Shown here piece after piece: positions 9,601 to 17,798 of a DNA stretch of 44,879 bases. The stretch is from Propionibacteriaceae bacterium (lineage in GTDB: Bacteria; Actinomycetota; Actinomycetes; Propionibacteriales; Propionibacteriaceae), in the NCBI GenBank assembly GCA_031272805.1, contig JAISTC010000148.1:1-44879 (forward strand). The letters run 5' to 3'. The notes beneath the pieces are model-generated. The model was not told the DNA's origin and searched no databases. It saw nothing but the letters and a program-made list of their open reading frames with translations. How positions within the stretch are numbered: position 1 is the stretch's first letter; every line of letters begins with the position of its first letter. The position numbers and the translations under genes were made by a program.

Positions 9601-10869
9601 ATGGGGTTCCGGACGATTGTCTTCGACATGGGCCACGTGCTCATCGTCGACGAGGCCGAGGACTTCATCCCGCGCTACATCGCGGAGCCGGAGCTGCAGG
9701 CCCTAGTCCACCAAGAGCTCATGAAGGGCCCCGAGTGGGTCGAGCTCGACCGCGGCACGATGTCCCTGGAGGACGCCGGCGCCTCGGTGGCCCGGCGGAT
9801 GCCGCCGGGCCGGGACTGGGCTCCCCTGCTGACCCACATGCTCTACGAGTGGCACACGGAGGTCGACCTGATCGACGGCATGGGCCCGCTGATCGAGCGG
9901 CTGAAGGCGGCCGGCAACGGCATCTACCTGCTGTCGAACACATCGATCACGTACCACGACCGGCGCCACCTCCTGCCCGCCCTGGACTGCTTCGACGGCG
10001 AGTTCATCTCGGCCGACGAGCACCTCCTCAAGCCGACCGCGGAGATGTACCAGGGCTTCCTGGCCCGCTTCGGGCTGGACGGCCAGGAGTGCTTCTTCGT
10101 GGACGACCGGGACGAGAACGTGGCGGGCGCGGTGGCCGCGGGCTTCGGCGGCGGCTTCCCGTTCCGCGGCGACGCGGCCGAGCTGGAAGAGGTCCTGCTG
10201 CAGGCCGGGGTGGTCATCGCCCCGGCCGAGCGGCGGGAGATCAAGCAGGTCGTCTTCGACATGGGCAACGTCCTCGTCTACGACGACATGCCCGGCTACG
10301 TCGCGGCCAGCGTGACGGACCCGGCCGACGCCGACCTGGTCTACCGCGAGCTCATGCGCGGCCCCGAGTGGGCCCGCTGGGACGCCGGCACGATCACGGA
10401 GCAGGGGCTGATCGACGCGGTCTGCGCCAAGCTGCCCGAGCGGCTCCACGCGGTCACGGCCGACCTGGTCCACGGCTGGCACCGGGCGACCACCCCGGTC
10501 GACGGCATCGAGTCCCTGATCCGGCGGCTGAAGGCCGCCGGCTACGGGATCTACCTGCTGTCGAACACGGCCACGACGTACTACGACTACCGGGCCAACC
10601 TCCCGGCGATCGACCTGTTCGACGGCGAGTTCATCTCGGCCGACCACCACGTGGTCAAGCCGGACCGGGCGATCTACGACGAGTTCTGCGCCACGTTCGG
10701 CCTGACGCCGGCGGAGTGTCTGTTCATCGACGACACGGTGGCCAACGCCCGGGGCGCGCAGGACGCGGGCTGGACGGGCTACGCGTTCGACCTGGACGTG
10801 GCCAAGTTGGAGAAGGCGCTGGCGTGGCTGGGAGTCACGCCGGCCGCGGCCGCCGCGGCGGCAGAGTAG
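9601..10869 (+). CDS. Tandem HAD-superfamily phosphatase-like protein (two fused HAD domains)
   Basis: The 422-residue protein contains two complete HAD subfamily IA-like domains, roughly residues 1-205 and 215-415, that are clearly duplicates of each other. Each has motif I (FDMGHVLIVD and FDMGNVLVYD), motif II (LLSNTS and LLSNTA), motif III Lys (LLKP and VVKP) and motif IV (FFVDDRDEN and LFIDDTVAN). The shared stretches DGEFISAD and GIYLLSNT show recent common origin. Motif I has Gly where many HAD phosphatases have the second Asp, as in YihX-type sugar-phosphate phosphatases that begin FDLGNV. It starts one base after the ATPase stop, so it probably acts on what the transporter brings in, most simply by removing phosphate. 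Specificity is not readable from sequence, and one domain may be regulatory. Confidence 0.85.
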   Translation: MGFRTIVFDMGHVLIVDEAEDFIPRYIAEPELQALVHQELMKGPEWVELDRGTMSLEDAGASVARRMPPGRDWAPLLTHMLYEWHTEVDLIDGMGPLIERLKAAGNGIYLLSNTSITYHDRRHLLPALDCFDGEFISADEHLLKPTAEMYQGFLARFGLDGQECFFVDDRDENVAGAVAAGFGGGFPFRGDAAELEEVLLQAGVVIAPAERREIKQVVFDMGNVLVYDDMPGYVAASVTDPADADLVYRELMRGPEWARWDAGTITEQGLIDAVCAKLPERLHAVTADLVHGWHRATTPVDGIESLIRRLKAAGYGIYLLSNTATTYYDYRANLPAIDLFDGEFISADHHVVKPDRAIYDEFCATFGLTPAECLFIDDTVANARGAQDAGWTGYAFDLDVAKLEKALAWLGVTPAAAAAAAE

Positions 10870-10878
10870 GAGAGGACC

Positions 10879-11757
10879 ATGACGGATTTCGACACGGTCG
10901 TGGTCGGCCAGGTGTCGCGCGACATCAACACGGACTACCAGGGCCACACGGTCTACGAGCTGGGCGGCGCGGTCGTCTACTCGAGCTACGCGGCCGCCGC
11001 GCTGGGCCACCGCGTCTGCGCGGTGCCCAAGGCCGACCCGACGATCGACGCGGTCGAGCTGTTCGCCGCCAACCCGGCGATCACGGTCCACCCCGTGGCC
11101 AGCCCGACGTCGACCTCGATCGAGAACGTGTACCACACGGCCGACAAGGAGCGGCGGACCTGCCGCTGCCTCAGCCGGATCGCGTCGTACGCGCCGGCCG
11201 ACCTGCCCGACGTGACGTCGCCGCTGTGGCACCTGGCCGGGCTGATGTTCGGCGACGTGCCGGACACGCTGATCCCGGTCGTGGCCGAGCGCGGCGCGGT
11301 CGCGGTCGACGTGCAGGGCCTGCTCCGCCACGCCCATCCGGACGGCTCGATGACGTTCCTCGACTGGGAGAACAAGCGGGACTACCTGCCGCTGATCAAG
11401 TTCCTCAAGACGGACTCGGCCGAGGCGGAGATCCTGACGGGCCTGACCGACCGGGCCAAGGCGGCGGAACAGCTCGTCGCCTGGGGCGCGGCCGAGGTCA
11501 TGATCACGCACAGCTCGGAGGTCCTGGCGTTCGACGGCGACACGATGGCGACCCAGCCGTTGAAGCCGCGCAACCTGTCGGGCCGCTCGGGCCGGGGCGA
11601 CACGTGCTTCTCCGGCTACATCACAGAACGCCTCAGCCACCCGCTGGACGAGGCCCTGCTGATGGCCGCGGCCCTGGTCAGCCTGAAAATGGAAAAGGTC
11701 GGCCCCTTCGAGGGCACGAGACAGGACGTAGCAGCGTACATCGCGGACTTCTACTGA
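10879..11757 (+). CDS. PfkB-family carbohydrate kinase
   Basis: This 292-residue cytosolic protein has the ribokinase/PfkB fold: N-terminal VVVGQVSRDIN and LGGAVVYSSYAAAALG for sugar binding, and C-terminal GRSGRGDTCFSGY, which carries the catalytic Asp in the place of the usual DTxGAGD signature. The replacement of GAGD by GRGD is a recognisable variant. Family members phosphorylate sugars, nucleosides or cyclitols using ATP. It is 9 bases after the HAD gene with TAGGAGAGG as ribosome site and is the last gene before a strong hairpin, so it closes the transport operon. A dephosphorylate-then-rephosphorylate sequence (HAD then PfkB) would be a sensible reading; the sugar is unknown. Confidence 0.87.
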   Translation: MTDFDTVVVGQVSRDINTDYQGHTVYELGGAVVYSSYAAAALGHRVCAVPKADPTIDAVELFAANPAITVHPVASPTSTSIENVYHTADKERRTCRCLSRIASYAPADLPDVTSPLWHLAGLMFGDVPDTLIPVVAERGAVAVDVQGLLRHAHPDGSMTFLDWENKRDYLPLIKFLKTDSAEAEILTGLTDRAKAAEQLVAWGAAEVMITHSSEVLAFDGDTMATQPLKPRNLSGRSGRGDTCFSGYITERLSHPLDEALLMAAALVSLKMEKVGPFEGTRQDVAAYIADFY

Positions 11758-11770
11758 GCTCAAAGTCAGC

Positions 11771-11816
11771 GCGGCCCTGTGTTAGCCCGGCGGCAGCCGG
11801 GACAACACAGGGCCGC
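11771..11816. terminator. Bidirectional terminator between pfkB-like gene and lipoprotein gene
   Basis: GCGGCCCTGTGTT and AACACAGGGCCGC form a perfect 13-bp stem, with CCCGG/CCGGG inside the loop. It lies between two convergent genes, so it can stop transcription from both sides. Confidence 0.8.
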
Positions 11817-11859
11817 GTTGGCACGTCAGGGGGGAAGGCCGCAGGGCATCTCCCGGGGG

Positions 11860-12471
11860 TCAGATGGTCCAGACATCGCGGATGACCCCGACCAGGCCCG
11901 CCTCGGAGAAGACCAGGCGCAGGGCGCTCCAGTCCGTACCGCCGAGGTCGGTCGCGGGGAACGAGAACTCGACGACGGTGGTGCCGCCGCCGAAGTAGGC
12001 CGCGCTGTTGTCCGGCGCGTTGCCCCCGGTCTGGGGGTCGTCGACCGTGACGGTCGGAGCGTGGGCGTAGTCCCGCCCGCCGAACAGGACCTGGTCCCGG
12101 TAGTCGGGCCACGTCAGCTCGATCGGGAAGCCCGAGCCGTCCCAGGTGCCCCACGCCCGGGGCGCCGGGTCCGCCATCATGGCCGCCAGGCCGCCGGCCG
12201 GGACCGTCACGGCGTCGTCCGCGATGAAGGCGTAGGGGGAGAACGTCACGCCGCGCGCCGGGTCGGCCAGCCCGGCCAGGGTGGTGGCATCGTCGGCCGC
12301 CAGCGCCGTCACGGCGGCGCGGGCCCGGTCGATGACGGCAACGGAGGCCGGCGTGGTCGAAGCGGCGGTCGCCGGATCGGCCGGATCGGGGCCGGCGCCC
12401 GTGCAGGCGGCCAGGGCAAGGCCGGCCGCCACCAGGGCGAACCACCGGAGGGAGAGGTGCGGTCTGCTCAT
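11860..12471 (-). CDS. Putative lipoprotein of unknown function
   Basis: The predicted 203-residue protein begins MSRPHLSLRWFALVAAG and has a lipobox LALAAC near residue 21, so it should be lipid-anchored outside the membrane. After an Ala/Pro/Thr-rich tether the remainder looks like a single globular domain with aromatic-rich strands (GTWDGSGFPIELTW, TTVVEFSFPATDLGG). I do not recognise a family. I chose the ATG at 12471, which places the signal peptide at the N-terminus; the track start adds 38 residues without a signal-peptide rationale. It stands alone on the minus strand, convergent with the transport operon and divergent from the SIS gene. Confidence 0.72.
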   Translation of the reverse strand: MSRPHLSLRWFALVAAGLALAACTGAGPDPADPATAASTTPASVAVIDRARAAVTALAADDATTLAGLADPARGVTFSPYAFIADDAVTVPAGGLAAMMADPAPRAWGTWDGSGFPIELTWPDYRDQVLFGGRDYAHAPTVTVDDPQTGGNAPDNSAAYFGGGTTVVEFSFPATDLGGTDWSALRLVFSEAGLVGVIRDVWTI

Positions 12472-12583
12472 GCCCCCCACGCTAACCGCCCAGCCTGAGC
12501 CACCCCCCAACAAGCCATAAAGAGTTGCTGAGAGTGGCCCCGCCCCAAGGGGCCGGCCAGAGTCGCCTGCCGCCGCTACGGGC

Positions 12584-12609
12584 ACGTGACACGGGGACCG
12601 TTGTCACGT
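12584..12609. promoter_or_regulatory. Operator-like inverted repeat upstream of SIS gene
   Basis: ACGTGACA and TGTCACGT are perfect 8-bp arms separated by 10 bases. The intergenic stretch 12472-12773 otherwise shows no gene. The symmetry and spacing fit a dimeric repressor site controlling the SIS gene, the divergent lipoprotein gene, or both. Confidence 0.5.
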
Positions 12610-12773
12610 TCGGCCGCGTCCCACCGAGGAGTCACGCCCGTGGCACTGGCTTGATAGATTGGGGCCTGCCTGGTGAATGGCGTTTTCCTGTGTCTGGTGA
12701 CGTCTTGGCGCCAGCGTCGGCCGGGTTCAACTGAGCGGTGGCCCGGCCGGGCTCTCCAACCGAAGGGACGACG

Positions 12774-13550
12774 ATGACCTCCGACTTGGCCGACTTCTCC
12801 GCCGGTGTGGCCGCCCGGCTACGGGCGATCGACGGCCTGGCCGCCGCGGGCGGCTTCGACCGCGCCATCGACCTCATGGTGGCCGGCCTCGACGCCGGCG
12901 GCGTCCTGCAGGCGTTCGGCACGGGCCACTCCGAGGGGTTCGCCATGGAGCTCGCGGGCCGGGCGGGCGGCCTGATCCCGTCCCACGCCATCAAGCTGGG
13001 CGACCTGGTGCTCCTGGGCGGCCGCCCGGTCGCCAGCCTGGCCGACCCTGCGACCGAGCGTGACCCCGGCGTGGCCGACGCCCTCTACGGCCTCTACGAC
13101 ATCCGCCCGGCCGACGTCTTCCTGATCGCCTCGAACTCGGGCGTCAACGGCTCGGTCGTCGGCATCGCGCTGCGGGCCAAGGCCGAGGGCCATCCCGTCA
13201 TCGCCGTGACCAGCCTGGACCACACCCACAAGGTCCAGCCCAAGCACCCCAGCGGGCAGCGGCTCTGCGACATCGCGGACGTCGTGTTCGACAACCTCGC
13301 GCCCTACGGCGACACGACCCTGCCGCTGGCCGAGGGCCTGGCGGTCGGCGCCGTGTCCTCGATCACGGCGGCCTACATCGCCCAGCTCCTGACGATCGGC
13401 GTGGCCCGCCGCTTCACCGCCCGCGGCGACATTCCGCCGCTCTACATCTCGGCCAACACCCCGGGCGGCGACGCCCACAACCTCGCCCTCGAAGCCCTCT
13501 ACGGCTCCCGTATCAAGGCCTACGCCGCCGCACCGCCGACGCGGGCGTGA
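12774..13550 (+). CDS. SIS-domain protein, UPF0309-like sugar isomerase family
   Basis: This 258-residue cytosolic protein carries one SIS (sugar isomerase) domain. The phospho-sugar-binding loop is FGTGHSEGFAMELAGRAGG near residue 55, the second conserved segment is LIASNSGVNGSVVGIALRAK near 125, and TSLDHTHKVQPKHPSG follows; this combination is typical of UPF0309-type proteins. SIS proteins bind or isomerise phosphorylated amino- and keto-sugars. I start at ATG 12774 after GAAGGGA rather than the track's upstream GTG. It has its own upstream operator-like palindrome and is convergent with the hydrogenase gene. A functional link to the sugar-phosphate island is attractive, but only proximity supports it. 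Confidence 0.85.
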   Translation: MTSDLADFSAGVAARLRAIDGLAAAGGFDRAIDLMVAGLDAGGVLQAFGTGHSEGFAMELAGRAGGLIPSHAIKLGDLVLLGGRPVASLADPATERDPGVADALYGLYDIRPADVFLIASNSGVNGSVVGIALRAKAEGHPVIAVTSLDHTHKVQPKHPSGQRLCDIADVVFDNLAPYGDTTLPLAEGLAVGAVSSITAAYIAQLLTIGVARRFTARGDIPPLYISANTPGGDAHNLALEALYGSRIKAYAAAPPTRA

Positions 13551-13559
13551 CGCGCCCGC

Positions 13560-13575
13560 GCCGGCCGACGCCGGC
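13560..13575. terminator. Hairpin between SIS and hydrogenase genes
   Basis: GCCGGC CGAC GCCGGC forms a short perfect hairpin in the 25-base convergent gap, next to a second GC hairpin over the SIS stop (GGGCGTGACGCGCCC). Together they probably terminate both genes. Confidence 0.45.
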
Positions 13576-16500
13576 TCAGTCGCCGTCGCGGACGGCTACC
13601 GGGGCCGGGGCCGCCGGCGGTGTGAAGGGCGCGTAGCTCGTGTGCAGGAGCCGGTGGGCCAGCGGGGAGTTGGGCTCGCCGTAGAAGTCGTCGTAGAGCC
13701 GGAGGATGTCCGGGTTGTCCTGGGACTTGCGGTACGTCGACGTCTTGTCGATGTTGATCAGGACCTTCTGGCGGTCGGGCAGCTCGCCGATCGTCTCCGG
13801 GGCCGGGTTGCCCGCGCCGGAGATGCAGCCGCCGGGGCACGCCATGATCTCGACCAGGTCGTAGCCGACGTCCTCGCCCGCCACGATCCGGCGAACCAGC
13901 GGTTCCGCGTTGCCCAGGCCCGAGATGACGGCGACCCGGACGGTCCGCCCGCCGGCCTCGACCGTGGCCTCCTTCAGGCCCTCGAAGCCGCGGACCGCCG
14001 TGAAGTCCAGGTGGTCGACCAGCGGCGTCCCCGTCAGCTTCTCGACCGCCATCCGCAGCGCCGCCTCGGCCACGCCGCCCGACGCGCCGAACAGGACGCC
14101 GGCGCCCGTGACGCGGGCGTAGGGCTCGTCGAACGTGTCTGGGGCGACCTTGGCCGGGTCGATCCGGAGCATGTCGAGCATCTCCAGGAACTCCGTCGTC
14201 GTCACGACCGCGTCGACGTCGCGGACGCCGTCCGGCGCGAACTCGGGCCGGGCCGCCTCGTACTTCTTCGCCAGGCACGGCACGATCGACACAACGTACA
14301 GGTCGTCCAGCGACACGTTGTACTTCTGGGCGAAGTGGTTCTTGACCGTCGCGCCCATCATCGCCTGCGGCGACTTGCAGCTCGACAGGTAGGGAATCAG
14401 CTCCGGGAAGCGCTTCTCGACCATGTTGACCCAGCCGGGGCAGCAGCTCGTGAACTGGGGCATCACTCCCCCGGATTCGATCCGGTTCAAGAACTCGGTC
14501 GTCTCCTCCATGATCGTCAGGTCGGCCGAGAACGAGAAGTCGAAGACCTTGTCGAAGCCGACGGCCCGCATCAGGCCCGCGATGAAGCCCGACGCCTCGT
14601 CGAACGGAATGTTGTACTTGGCCGAGATGACCGAGCGGGGCGACGGGGCGATGAAGCCGACGACGACCTTCTTCGGGTCGTTGATGGCGTCGAACACCGC
14701 CGGGCGCTCGCGGACGTAGTCAAGCGCGCCGCAGGGGCAGGCCGTAACGCACTGGCCGCAGGAGACGCAGTCCGTCTCGATCAGGGGCCGGCCGTCGTGC
14801 GTGCCGACGACCAGGTGGCCGTTGTGGAACTGGTAGGCCAGCACGCCCGGACCCTCGATCTCGGCGCAGGCCGCGACGCAGCGGCCGCAGGCGATGCACT
14901 TGTTGTGGTCACGCAGGATGAACGGGTGGTCCCGCACGATCGGCACGAACGGGCGCTCGTGCAGCGGCGGCGTGTAGACGACGTGCTGCTCGGTCGCGGC
15001 CTCGCGCAACTGGCAGACGAAACGCGCCTTGCAGCCGCACTTGAGGCAGCGTGACGCCTCCTTACGCGCCGTCGCCTCGTCGAAGCCCAGCTCGACCTGG
15101 TCGAAGCCCGCCAGCCGGTTGTTCAGCGCGATCTCGGGCATGTCGTGGCGGACCAGCTTCGGCAGCGCCTCGAACTCGGCCCGGGGCAGGTCCTCCAGCG
15201 AGCCGCGGGAGCAGTTGTAGCGCTCCGGCGCGGGCCGGACGTAGCCCTTGGTCACGAACTGGTCGATCGCCTCGGCCGCGGCGCGCCCGGCGGCCACGGC
15301 CTGGATGACCGTGGCGGGGCCCGTGACGCAGTCGCCGCCGGCGAAGACCTTGGTCTCGGAGGTCTCCATCGTCGAGCCGTTGACGTCGATGTTGCCCCAC
15401 TTGTCCAGGCGGACGGGCAGGTCGTTGTAGAGGAACTGCGTGTCGGTCGACTGGCCGATGGCGCCGATGATCGTGTCGGCCGAGAGGACGAACTCGGAGC
15501 CCGCCACCGGGATCGGGCGGCGGCGGCCGGACCGGTCGGGCTCGCCCAGCTCCATCTTCAGGCAGGTCATCTCGAGGCGGCCGTGGGTCCGGGCGATGCG
15601 GTCGGGCGCGGTCAGGAAGGCCATCGTGACCCCCTCCTCGATCGCCTCGTCGACCTCGTAGGGCTGGGCGGGCATCTCGTCGCGCGTGCGCCGGTAGACG
15701 AGGGTGACGTCGGCGCCGAAGCGGCGGGCCGTCCGGGCGCAGTCGATGGCCGTGTTGCCGCCGCCGACGACGAGGACGGACTGGCCGGTGTTGGTCTCGC
15801 GGCCCTTGGCCACGGCCTCCAGGAAGTTGATGCCGAGCCAGACGCCCTCGGCGTTGTCGCCGTCCAGGTGGAGGCCGGTGGCCGACCAGGAGCCGATGGC
15901 CAGGTAGACGGCGTCGAAGTCACGCTTCAGGTCCTCCAAGGACATGTGGACGCCGATGGCCTTGCCGCACTGGATCGTCACGCCGAGCTTCTCGATCAGC
16001 GCGATCTCCTGGTCCAGCGTGGCCTTGGGGAGGCGGTACTCGGGGATGCCGTAGCGCATCATGCCGCCCGGCTTGGGCTGGCGGTCGAACACCGTCACGG
16101 TGTGGCCCTGGCGGGCCAGGTAGTAGGCGGCGGAGAGGCCGGAGGGGCCGGCGCCGACGATGGCGACCGACTTGCCCGTGGCGGGCAGCTTGTCCGGGAT
16201 CCACGGGTTCTCGCCGAACAGGTCGCGGTCGGCGGCGAAGCGCTTGACGAAGTTGATGGCGACGGGCTCGTCGATCAGGTTGCGGCGGCACTGGGCCTCG
16301 CAGGGGTGCGGGCAGACGCGGCCGCAGGCGCTCGGGAACGGGTTGCGGTCCTTGATGACGCGGACGGCGGCCTCAGTGTTGCCGTCGGCCACGAGGGCGA
16401 GGTAGCGCTGGATGTCGATCCGGGCCGGACAGGTCTGCTGGCACGGCGGCAGGCAATCGGCGTTGTGGTCGGTCAGGAGCTGCTCGAGCCGGACGCGGCG

Positions 16501-16758
16501 GAACGCGTCGATGGCGGGGCTGTGGGTCGCGATGACCATGCCCTCCTCCAGCGGCGTGACGCACGCCTTGACCTCGCGCTGGTCCGCGCCGACCTGGACC
16601 ATGCACAGGCCGCAGTTGCCGTTCGAGCGTTCCAGGCGGACATCGTGACAGAGCGACGGGATTTCGACGCCTTCTTGCAGGAGGCCTTGAAGGATGGTGA
16701 GTCCGGAAGAGACCTCCATCGGGTGGCCGTCGACTGTGACCTGGATGCGTTCGCTCAT
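13576..16758 (-). CDS. [FeFe] hydrogenase fused to 2Fe-2S and GltD-like NAD(P)H oxidoreductase modules
   Basis: This 1060-residue single-chain enzyme probably couples NAD(P)H to H2 production or uptake. Domains in order: a 2Fe-2S ferredoxin (Cys 37, 49, 52, 66); a His-Cys3 cluster (HNADCLPPCQQTC, about 98-110); a GltD-like domain with Cys 145-157 and the FAD site VGAGPSGLSAAYY near 201, and a second dinucleotide site VLVVGGGNTAID; two 4Fe-4S ferredoxins (CIACGRC near 619, CVSCGQC near 664); then the H-cluster domain with TSCCPGW (about 769), VPCLAKKYE (about 824) and MACPGGCISG (about 971). The proton-path Glu in DLTIMEE and the small-subunit tail (LLHTSY) are present. Val replaces the usual Met of MPC. 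I start at ATG 16758 after GAGAGGGAAG. No HydEFG maturases are in the window. Confidence 0.93.
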   Translation of the reverse strand: MSERIQVTVDGHPMEVSSGLTILQGLLQEGVEIPSLCHDVRLERSNGNCGLCMVQVGADQREVKACVTPLEEGMVIATHSPAIDAFRRVRLEQLLTDHNADCLPPCQQTCPARIDIQRYLALVADGNTEAAVRVIKDRNPFPSACGRVCPHPCEAQCRRNLIDEPVAINFVKRFAADRDLFGENPWIPDKLPATGKSVAIVGAGPSGLSAAYYLARQGHTVTVFDRQPKPGGMMRYGIPEYRLPKATLDQEIALIEKLGVTIQCGKAIGVHMSLEDLKRDFDAVYLAIGSWSATGLHLDGDNAEGVWLGINFLEAVAKGRETNTGQSVLVVGGGNTAIDCARTARRFGADVTLVYRRTRDEMPAQPYEVDEAIEEGVTMAFLTAPDRIARTHGRLEMTCLKMELGEPDRSGRRRPIPVAGSEFVLSADTIIGAIGQSTDTQFLYNDLPVRLDKWGNIDVNGSTMETSETKVFAGGDCVTGPATVIQAVAAGRAAAEAIDQFVTKGYVRPAPERYNCSRGSLEDLPRAEFEALPKLVRHDMPEIALNNRLAGFDQVELGFDEATARKEASRCLKCGCKARFVCQLREAATEQHVVYTPPLHERPFVPIVRDHPFILRDHNKCIACGRCVAACAEIEGPGVLAYQFHNGHLVVGTHDGRPLIETDCVSCGQCVTACPCGALDYVRERPAVFDAINDPKKVVVGFIAPSPRSVISAKYNIPFDEASGFIAGLMRAVGFDKVFDFSFSADLTIMEETTEFLNRIESGGVMPQFTSCCPGWVNMVEKRFPELIPYLSSCKSPQAMMGATVKNHFAQKYNVSLDDLYVVSIVPCLAKKYEAARPEFAPDGVRDVDAVVTTTEFLEMLDMLRIDPAKVAPDTFDEPYARVTGAGVLFGASGGVAEAALRMAVEKLTGTPLVDHLDFTAVRGFEGLKEATVEAGGRTVRVAVISGLGNAEPLVRRIVAGEDVGYDLVEIMACPGGCISGAGNPAPETIGELPDRQKVLINIDKTSTYRKSQDNPDILRLYDDFYGEPNSPLAHRLLHTSYAPFTPPAAPAPVAVRDGD

Positions 16759-16837
16759 GACTTCCCTCTCAAATGTTTCGGCGCTGGAACGGTGTCCCAG
16801 CCTAGCCGGACCCGGCAAGGGGTCCACTTAGGGGGGC

Positions 16838-17584
16838 CTAACTCAGCAACAGGAACTGCTCCAGGGCCTGGACCATCTGGGGCGTCTTCTGGCGCAGGTA
16901 GAAGTGGCCGCCGGGGAACTGGAGGCTCATGGCGAACCCCGTCGTGCGGGCACGCCAGGCTTCCATCTTGTGGGGGCTGCCGGACGGGTCGTCCGTGCCG
17001 GAGAAGATCAGCAGTGGCACGCCGGCGAGCGGGGCCTCGGTCAGCGTGTGCGCCGCCAGGAGGTCCATGTCGTGGGTCACGGCCATGAGAGTGACCTTTT
17101 TCAACGCCGGATGCTGGAACACGGCCTCGGACTCCGGGTCCAGCGCCAGTACTTCCTCGGCCAGCGGGTCGGCGGACGCGGGGTCGGCCGGGTCGTACTT
17201 GTTGGTCAGGACATGCTGCTCGGTCCACGGCGGGATGCCGGACACGGCCAGCGCGTCGACGCGCTGGCCGGCGGCCTGGCGGCGGTGGGCGGTCTCGTAG
17301 GCGAGGATGGCGCCGAGCGAGTGGCCGAACAGGACCACGGGGCCGGGCGGGTCGAGTTGCGTCAGGGCGTCGGTCACACCGGTCACGATGTCGCCGAGCG
17401 AGGCGGCGGGCGGCGCGGTCACGGCGTCCTCGCGCCCGGGGTAGCGGACCGCTTCCAGCCCCCAGCCGGCGGGCAGCAGGTCGCGCCAGGCGGCGTAGGC
17501 GGCCGCGCCACCGCCGGCGTGGGGAAAGCAAATCAGGGTAACGGCGTCAGATTCCGCCGGACGGAACGAACGGAGCCAATCCAT
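16838..17584 (-). CDS. Type II thioesterase (alpha/beta hydrolase, GrsT/TesB-like)
   Basis: This 248-residue cytosolic alpha/beta hydrolase matches type II thioesterases that clear misprimed acyl groups from NRPS or PKS carrier proteins. It opens with the typical ICFPHAGGGAAAYAAW, has the nucleophile elbow FGHSLGA near residue 95, an acid in GTDDPSG, and the catalytic His in FPGGHFYL near residue 225. The length is the family norm. The start ATG at 17584 is directly against a palindromic repeat. There is no NRPS, PKS or carrier protein in the window, so it is an orphan here; it could serve a cluster elsewhere or have been recruited to another acyl-thioester. Confidence 0.88.
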   Translation of the reverse strand: MDWLRSFRPAESDAVTLICFPHAGGGAAAYAAWRDLLPAGWGLEAVRYPGREDAVTAPPAASLGDIVTGVTDALTQLDPPGPVVLFGHSLGAILAYETAHRRQAAGQRVDALAVSGIPPWTEQHVLTNKYDPADPASADPLAEEVLALDPESEAVFQHPALKKVTLMAVTHDMDLLAAHTLTEAPLAGVPLLIFSGTDDPSGSPHKMEAWRARTTGFAMSLQFPGGHFYLRQKTPQMVQALEQFLLLS

Positions 17585-17598
17585 GAGGTCGATCCTAG

Positions 17599-17745
17599 GC
17601 CCAAGGCCGAGGTGTCAGGCGCCCTGGCCGAGGCCGAGGTGTCAGGCGCCCGGGCCGAGGCCGCGGTGTCAGGCGCCCTGGCCGAGGCCGCGGCATCTGA
17701 CACCTCGGCCTTGGGCTGACACCTCGGCCTGGGCTAACACCTTGG
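17599..17745. repeat. Palindromic intergenic repeat, family A, tandem copy
   Basis: GCCCAAGGCCGAGGTGTCAG (17599-17618) and its exact reverse complement (17697-17716) are 20-bp arms. Between them lie further units of CCGAGGTGTCAGGCGCCC, at least three in tandem, and another CTGACACCTCGGCC follows the right arm. The element sits between the divergent thioesterase and FHA genes and would fold into a long hairpin. Confidence 0.8.
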
Positions 17746-17798
17746 GCTCGGTCCTACCCACTACGCTGAGGGGCAGATCCACCATGGAGGTGACCCCG

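Noticed and set aside
9703-11763. Antisense ORF of 686 codons over the HAD and PfkB genes
   Set aside because: It mirrors two well-supported genes, is composed of Arg/Val/Asp-rich shadow sequence and has no family motif. In DNA with G or C at most third positions such long antisense frames are common.
13576-16758. Complex I NuoG or formate dehydrogenase subunit
   Set aside because: The N-terminus is NuoG-like, but the C-terminal TSCCPGW, VPC and CPGGC motifs are those of an H-cluster, and no molybdopterin domain is present.
15145-17088. Plus-strand ORF of 647 codons opposite the hydrogenase
   Set aside because: Shadow of the hydrogenase gene; no recognisable domain and no ribosome site.
17599-17745. 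Possible CRISPR array
   Set aside because: Units of 18-20 bases are palindromic and adjacent with variable, partly repeated spacers, and no cas genes are near. It fits a palindromic repeat family instead.
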